Virus record (IMG/VR): IMGVR_UViG_3300031753_000002
Location: 1 to 64,000 of that record
Length of the DNA stretch: 64,000 nucleotides
Source: a virus
Direction: 5' to 3' (one strand)
Shown: positions 62,706-64,000 of the stretch, piece after piece
Layout of the letters: the number at the start of each line of letters is the position of its first letter
Position numbering within the stretch: position 1 is the first letter of the stretch
The notes under the pieces: generated by a model
Seen by the model: only the letters and a program-made list of their open reading frames with translations
What the model was told of the DNA's origin: nothing
The model's database searches: none
Program-made: the position numbers and the translations under genes

Positions 62706-64000
62706 ATGGCCGGCTTGGAAGACGTTATCCAAGGTATAGGCATCGAAGGTGGCACCGAGGTTCTCGAAACGTTGCGGCGTATCGAGGAAACCGGCGTACG
62801 CACTTTCGAGAACATTGCGCAGGCAGCGGAAGCCGGCGGCGGAGGCTTGGAGAAATTCGAGTTGGTGGTTGCCGGCATTGAAGCCGCCATGGGGGTCGCC
62901 GCGGGCGCAGCGCTCCTATTTGTTGAGTCGCAAGATCGCCTTATACAGCGCCTCAGCGCTTTGAGCGAGGCGTTCGGCGGATCGATAGATCAAATTGAAG
63001 GTATCAAGGAAGCCTTTGCGTCGATCGGCGTCGGCGGGCAGATGTTGGAACGGTCCTTGAACCGATTGGCGATAAGCATCGGCCAGCAATGGGCTGAAAT
63101 CCAGCGAGAAATGAGTGGGGCGGCCGACGTACAAGAACGCGACATGATGCGAGTGCAAGAGGCAGCTTTGGGCCTCGAAAAGGCTTATGATCGGGTTCAG
63201 GAAGCCGCAACCTCAGCGGCTCAAACGTCCGCCCACGACGCGCTGTCGCAGCGCGGTGCCGCGCTCGCACTTGAGGCGGCGCAAAATAAATTGTACGAAA
63301 CTCCCGGTGCGAAAAAGTACGGGGATGTTGCATCGAAAGCCGCGAAAGAGGAACTGCAATATAAGCAGGATAGCTTCGCTGTTGACAAAGCGATCCAGGC
63401 CGTCGCCGATGCGAACCTGAAATCGGCAGAGGACTCACACAAAGCGATGATGGCGCAGAAGGAAGCTGCGCTTGGGCTCAAGAAAGCGAGGGAGGCCGAA
63501 GCTGAGGCAGCGGATAAACAGCGTGAGGACGACCTTAAGAACCTTCCGAAGATTGCCGAGAAGGTGGACCAAATTTCCAAAGGCTACGGGAACATAAAAG
63601 ACGGCCTTGATCTCAGTTTGGTGCCCGCGCAGAAATTGGCGCAAGCAGTCATTCAATCGGCGTCGGCGGGAGGCGAGAAGCCGACTGGCCTCCAAGTCTT
63701 CACGAAGATGACGGAACTGTTCCATCAACTCGGCAATTCCGCCGATGATATGAGCATCAAGATGGAACTGGTCCAGCGCCTCATGGGCGCCGGTTTCCGG
63801 GCGGGCACGTCTTCGGCTTCGGAGTTGGTCGCGGCCATTAGCAAAGGGCCGGAAGCAATCGAGGCGATGGTAGAGAAGGCGAAGAATTCCGCATTCGCGT
63901 TGTCGGGGGCGAACGTCACCGCTGCAAAAGATACGGTCTCGGCATGGGCGAGTTTCGGCGCCGAAATGGACCGAGTTCAAAACAAAATTTCGGCTGAACT
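62706..64000 (+). CDS. Tape measure protein (partial, runs off the window)
   Basis: At least 431 aa, open to the last base. Helical throughout with a hydrophobic patch (AGIEAAMGVAAGAALLF) and long coiled-coil segments (DVASKAAKEELQYKQDSFAV). Sets tail length and helps DNA entry. Start ATG 2 nt after the previous stop. Confidence 0.85.
   Translation, partial: MAGLEDVIQGIGIEGGTEVLETLRRIEETGVRTFENIAQAAEAGGGGLEKFELVVAGIEAAMGVAAGAALLFVESQDRLIQRLSALSEAFGGSIDQIEGIKEAFASIGVGGQMLERSLNRLAISIGQQWAEIQREMSGAADVQERDMMRVQEAALGLEKAYDRVQEAATSAAQTSAHDALSQRGAALALEAAQNKLYETPGAKKYGDVASKAAKEELQYKQDSFAVDKAIQAVADANLKSAEDSHKAMMAQKEAALGLKKAREAEAEAADKQREDDLKNLPKIAEKVDQISKGYGNIKDGLDLSLVPAQKLAQAVIQSASAGGEKPTGLQVFTKMTELFHQLGNSADDMSIKMELVQRLMGAGFRAGTSSASELVAAISKGPEAIEAMVEKAKNSAFALSGANVTAAKDTVSAWASFGAEMDRVQNKISAE

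Overview
This 64 kb window is part of a tailed, siphovirus-like phage genome. The host is most likely an alphaproteobacterium, probably a rhizobial one. Three small genes resemble proteins typical of that class (GapR/DUF2312-like, GcrA-like, Usg-like), the ribonucleotide reductase is the B12-dependent class II type, and most coding DNA is GC-rich with codon usage to match. I see no integrase, repressor, plasmid partition gene, CRISPR array or convincing intact tRNA. The window opens inside a rightward gene and closes inside the tape measure gene, so lysis, baseplate and tail fibre genes lie outside.

Left arm (about 0.45-24.9 kb, minus strand): one long run of tightly packed genes, many joined by ATGA, GTGA, TAATG or TGATG overlaps, reading away from promoter-like sequences near 24.9-25.1 kb. 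From promoter to end it holds many small genes, a HIRAN protein, a DUF2800-type nuclease, a gp2.5-like ssDNA-binding protein (DUF2815), an exported Cys-rich protein, a family A DNA polymerase with an intein in motif B, class II NrdJ, dUTPase, an HD phosphohydrolase, a SNF2-type helicase, GcrA-like and GapR-like proteins, MazG-like and dATP/dGTP pyrophosphohydrolase-like proteins, a DUF932 protein, a VRR-NUC-like nuclease and a calcineurin-like phosphoesterase. Together they supply nucleotides, replicate and recombine the DNA.

Centre (25.1-29.5 kb): a rightward primase-helicase, two leftward small genes, then about 1.2 kb without convincing genes. This stretch holds an AT-rich core framed by a mirror-symmetric set of GGTSACC sites and a field of inverted TTAAC/GTTAA boxes. 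It is my best candidate for the replication origin and transcription switch.

Right arm (29.5-64 kb, plus strand): about 25 small early or middle genes (29.5-35.4 kb); virion-associated or accessory proteins, several starting with a KDAKGHGS-type tag (35.4-41.4 kb); terminase small and large subunits, DUF4055 portal, MuF-like and zincin-like minor head proteins, scaffold, a collagen-like decoration protein with an adjacent glycosyltransferase, major capsid protein (41.4-53.1 kb); head-tail and surface proteins including a lower-GC cassette of duplicated genes (53.5-58.0 kb); connector, tail tube, tail assembly chaperones and tape measure (58-64 kb).

The outstanding theme is homing-endonuclease-like genes (Endo VII, HNH, NUMOD3-like), about ten copies including remnants. 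Two of them (at 8.9-9.4 kb and 48.0-48.2 kb) sit at the 3' end of a host gene that ends in a divergent copy of its own tail, while the presumed original tail lies beyond the endonuclease. In the SNF2 case the two tails encode the same 19 residues with 18 of 19 codons different. A third endonuclease is encoded out of frame inside the polymerase intein, whose own frame stays open. I infer a class of phage mobile cassettes that rebuild the gene they interrupt.
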